Part shown: piece by piece, positions 43,801-45,705 of the stretch
Layout of the letters: every line of letters begins with the position of its first letter
Numbering within the stretch: the stretch's first letter is position 1
Assembly (NCBI RefSeq): GCF_001399685.1
Contig: NZ_JTHN01000048.1
Span: forward strand, 1 to 45,705
DNA from: Paenibacillus sp. A3
GTDB lineage: Bacteria; Bacillota; Bacilli; Paenibacillales; NBRC-103111
Reading direction: 5' to 3'
Length of the DNA: 45,705 nt
Position numbers and translations under genes: made by a program
The notes under the pieces: model-generated
The model's database searches: none
What the model was told of the DNA's origin: nothing
The model's input: the letters and a program-made list of their open reading frames with translations, nothing else

Positions 43801-45566
43801 AGATCGAGGCCGAGCAGTGGTTGCAGCCGTTCGGCGCACCGGTCCACCTGCTCGCGATACACGGGCGCAGATTCGTACAGCTCGGCGCCCATATAAATGT
43901 GCTGCGCCCCCTGCCCGGTAAACATAAAGGCCACGCTCAGCGGCGATTCGCTGCCGCCCGCGGGCTCTTGAGCGCCCCGGTCGGACGGCGGCAGGTCCGC
44001 GAGCTTCGCTTTCAATCCGTCCGCGACCGTCCCGGAATCGCGGCCGACCACCGCGAGCCGCCGGGCGAACGTTTCTCTTCCTGCGGCAAGCGTATAGGCC
44101 ACATCGGATAAGGGAACGTCCCGGTTCGCTTCCAAATAGCCGATCAACCGCTCCGTCTTCCGGCGCAAGGCCGTGGCCGTTTTTGCAGACAAGACGATGA
44201 CGTTCCAATCGGCGGTCCCGTTCCTGGTTCCGGCCTCCGTCTCCGCACTGGCGAACGCAGCCCCCGCCTCCGGATACCGCACTTCTACTAAGGGCGCTTC
44301 TTCCAGCACGACATGCGCATTCGTGCCCCCCATACCGAACGAACTTACCCCGGCCCGGCGGGGATTCCCGTCCGTCATCCATTCCCTGAGCCGGTCGTTC
44401 ACATAGAAAGGACTGTTTGCAAAATCGATTTTCGGATTCGGCTCCGTGTAGTGCAAACTCGGCGGCAGCATTTTATTTTGCAGGCACAGCACCGTTTTGA
44501 TCAGCCCGGCAATTCCGGCGGCGCTGTCGAGATGGCCGATGTTCGTTTTGACCGACCCGATGGCGCAGTACTGCTTCTGGCTCGTAGTCTCACGGTACGC
44601 CTCCGTCAAGGCGGCCACTTCAACGGGATCGCCCAGCGCGGTGCCGGTGCCGTGAGCCTCGATATACGTCATCGTCGCCGGGTCGATCTCCGAGACGGCC
44701 AGCGCTTCCTTGATGACCTCGGCTTGCCGCGTCACGCTCGGTGCGGTATACCCGACCTTCTGCGCCCCGTCGTTATTGACCGCCGAACCGCGGATTACGG
44801 CCAGAATCGTATCCCCGTCCAACACGGCTTCGTCCAGCCGCTTCAGCAAGACGGCACCGGCCCCGTTCCCGACTGCCGTGCCTTGGGACTTGGCGTCGAA
44901 TGCGCGGCAGCGCCCGTCCGGCGACAGAATGCCCCCTTCCTGATAGTCGAACCCTGCCGTTTGGTCCGCTTTGACCGACACGCCGCCGGCGATCGCCATA
45001 TCACACTCGTACGTGAGCAGCGCCTGACACGCCATGTGGACGGCCACCAAGGAGCTGGAGCAGGCCGTTTGCACTGCGACGCTCGGGCCGCTCAGGTTTA
45101 ACTTGTACGAAACGCGGGTGGCGAGAAAGTCCGGGTGGTTGCCGATACCGATCTGGAACGGCCCGAACGATTCCACAAGCTCGTCATGGCTAAGTACATG
45201 CTGGAGATAATCCGAGTGCCCGCTGCCCGCATAGACCCCGACCCGTTCGGGGCACCTCGTCGGAGGATATCCTGCCGACTCCAAGGCCTCGTAGGCGCAT
45301 TCCAGAAACAACCGGTGCTGCGGGTCCGTCATTTCCGCTTCCCGCGGCGTCATTCCGAAGAAGGTGGCATCGAAGTCGGCCGCTTCCTCCAAAATCCCTG
45401 CGGCATGGACCCGGTTCTTCTCCGGCTCCTTGAAGGAGGTAATCGATTCCCGCCCGTCTCGCAGATTGGCCCAAAATTGCTCCAAATCCCCGGCTCCCGG
45501 GAACCGTCCCGCCATCCCGATAATCGCAATTCCCCGCAGTTCCCCGTCTTTTGCAATCGCTTCCAT
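40827..45566 (-). CDS. Type I PKS module: KS-AT-KR(inactive)-ACP
   Basis: 1579 residues. Ketosynthase ~10-430 with Cys169 (TACSSSL), His305 (EAHGTGT), His345 (NIGHLDSAAG); acyltransferase ~545-840 with Ser642 (GHSIGEY) and HAYH at 741-744, closest to the malonyl-type HAFH; reductase region ~930-1385 whose nucleotide motif is TGATSEIG and whose catalytic positions are all substituted; ACP with Ser1507 (LGGNSLLS). It should extend an incoming acyl chain by one malonyl unit, leaving a keto group. There is no loading domain, so the starter comes from a protein outside the window or in trans. GGGGAGG precedes the ATG; the remaining 139 bp to the window edge show no promoter. Confidence 0.95.
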   Translation of the reverse strand: MEAIAKDGELRGIAIIGMAGRFPGAGDLEQFWANLRDGRESITSFKEPEKNRVHAAGILEEAADFDATFFGMTPREAEMTDPQHRLFLECAYEALESAGYPPTRCPERVGVYAGSGHSDYLQHVLSHDELVESFGPFQIGIGNHPDFLATRVSYKLNLSGPSVAVQTACSSSLVAVHMACQALLTYECDMAIAGGVSVKADQTAGFDYQEGGILSPDGRCRAFDAKSQGTAVGNGAGAVLLKRLDEAVLDGDTILAVIRGSAVNNDGAQKVGYTAPSVTRQAEVIKEALAVSEIDPATMTYIEAHGTGTALGDPVEVAALTEAYRETTSQKQYCAIGSVKTNIGHLDSAAGIAGLIKTVLCLQNKMLPPSLHYTEPNPKIDFANSPFYVNDRLREWMTDGNPRRAGVSSFGMGGTNAHVVLEEAPLVEVRYPEAGAAFASAETEAGTRNGTADWNVIVLSAKTATALRRKTERLIGYLEANRDVPLSDVAYTLAAGRETFARRLAVVGRDSGTVADGLKAKLADLPPSDRGAQEPAGGSESPLSVAFMFTGQGAQHIYMGAELYESAPVYREQVDRCAERLQPLLGLDLRNVLYPAPSEAEEAASRLRQTALTQPALFVLEYALAKQLEAWGVRPQAMIGHSIGEYVAACLAGVMTLDDALTAVAARGSLMQEMDRGAMLAIALSEAEVRELLADASPELSVAAVNGPMSCVVSGTFGAIERLEQALGHRNAVSKRLATSHAYHSAMMEPMLERFAWVMRGIELHAPQLPYVSNVTGTWITAEQATNPMYWVRHLRDTVRFADGIRLLSESGRTAFLEIGPGQSLTSLVRQQTARNATPGALAVNTLPPAAAGKSAYASVLQALGELWSAGADIDCAAWHEGKARRRLPLPTYPFERYRYYLEKKVRALPAASADAAAAAGQERRADMVDWFYAPVWKQTFLPPQTPVSGDAAPHKRTYLLFHDRHGLGEALSEGLKNKGHDVVAVLEGGGFRQVEEDVFTVHPAQGRSYEELLHALAAQQRFPDAVVHLWNVAEPESEEGDVPVPIAQRYARSQQLGLYSLMHLAQAIGMQVTAKPTELIALTGSLQWVAHEQVRSPERATLLGALRVIPQEYAQIRARAIDVSLADLASASSGRLTRQLLQEIEHGGEDFIVAYRGMQRFTQLYEAVKLPEADPADAAFRDGGVYLVTGATSEIGLQLCEEIARTAKVSFVLIGEASFPGAREWEHYLLRNGESDDTAKIIKRIHSLEQNGSPLLYASADLTDEAGLRDIVRQAERRFGAIHGVLFAQEPYGSGLIQLGDRERSERIIAPQALGLLVLVSLLRSHPLELMIVFSRTISFTGGIGLMDQCASHHFVDAFAKWHAAAGGRTVSVNWGMWQDDVWVRKQTELPANVKEHMLQMQAQFGITGAEGLEAIRRIAASWLSQAVVSTQSIHDAVGSGWLHAAGHAASDSRNSRTDTEHRDGEAPQEPPQTEAEQKIAAIWETLFGIPGIGRGQSFFDLGGNSLLSIQLVARLRQAFHGDIPMDVIFQSPTIAELAESIAQTQVKPEELDEIERLLSEIENMPQDELMQLLSREG

Positions 45567-45705
45567 AAGTTCTTTACCTCCCCTGCTTTTTAAGAGACCG
45601 CTGCATAAGAGGTCGCTGCGCGAGCGAATCGTTCTTCCGATCGCTGTTGTCCCCGGATTCTTCGATTCAATAACCCCTCAGGCGGGTAGAATCCGGAGAC
45701 AAAGG
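45567..45705. other. Upstream edge of the PKS gene
   Basis: Contains the GGGGAGG ribosome binding site of the PKS but no recognisable promoter or other gene. The operon may continue from genes beyond the edge. Confidence 0.4.

Noticed and set aside
40827-45566. Active ketoreductase
   Set aside because: Catalytic Ser, Tyr and Asn positions read Arg, Gln and His.

Overview
The window looks like a chromosomal segment of a low-to-mid-GC Bacillota, most likely a Paenibacillus/Brevibacillus-type member of the Bacillales. The grounds are strong AGGAGG-type ribosome binding sites, frequent TTG and GTG starts, SigA-type promoters, and protein families typical of that group: a Bacillus-like CysJ/CysI pair, SgrR next to an MFS pump, BlaI with an M56 peptidase, and HxlR with a flavodoxin-fold reductase. 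No rRNA, tRNA, complete insertion sequence or CRISPR array was seen.

1-22.7 kb is ordinary accessory chromosome made of small regulator-plus-target units. They are: the tail of a MerR-type regulator; a papain-fold (BtrH/C39-like) protein; divergent sgrR-like regulator and MFS exporter; sulfite reductase cysJ-cysI on the minus strand; a GntR regulator with a DMT-type efflux protein; a merR-AHSA1-AHSA1 operon behind a textbook 19-bp-spacer MerR promoter; a single-chain histidine kinase/response regulator fusion; a membrane-anchored class-C beta-lactamase-like hydrolase; a BlaI repressor and BlaR1-like metallopeptidase with twin palindromic operators; a gene of unknown function; and an hxlR-ankyrin operon divergent from a flavodoxin-fold oxidoreductase.

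22.8-30.9 kb is visibly more AT-rich and reads as a genomic island. It holds two XRE regulators with palindromic operators, a one-helix small protein, an HNH nuclease, a conserved-looking 183-residue protein, a doubtful small gene, a broken small gene and a short RadC/JAB protein. Its core is a tightly coupled two-gene unit: an 860-residue protein carrying a four-cysteine zinc ribbon and a C-terminal domain resembling the FokI cleavage domain, then a 142-residue partner. That pair is the best candidate in the window for an undescribed defence or restriction system.

30.9-45.7 kb is the GC-rich 3' part of a minus-strand hybrid PKS-NRPS operon. In order of transcription it encodes a type I PKS (KS-AT-KR-ACP, the KR having lost its whole catalytic tetrad), a stand-alone luciferase-like flavin monooxygenase, an NRPS module C-A-PCP-E and a terminal module C-A-PCP-TE, closed by a terminator. 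Read collinearly, this assembly line would add one malonyl unit left as a ketone, possibly hydroxylated in trans by the monooxygenase, then a D-amino acid and a last amino acid, possibly basic, before thioesterase release. The loading step and earlier modules must lie beyond the right edge or act in trans.
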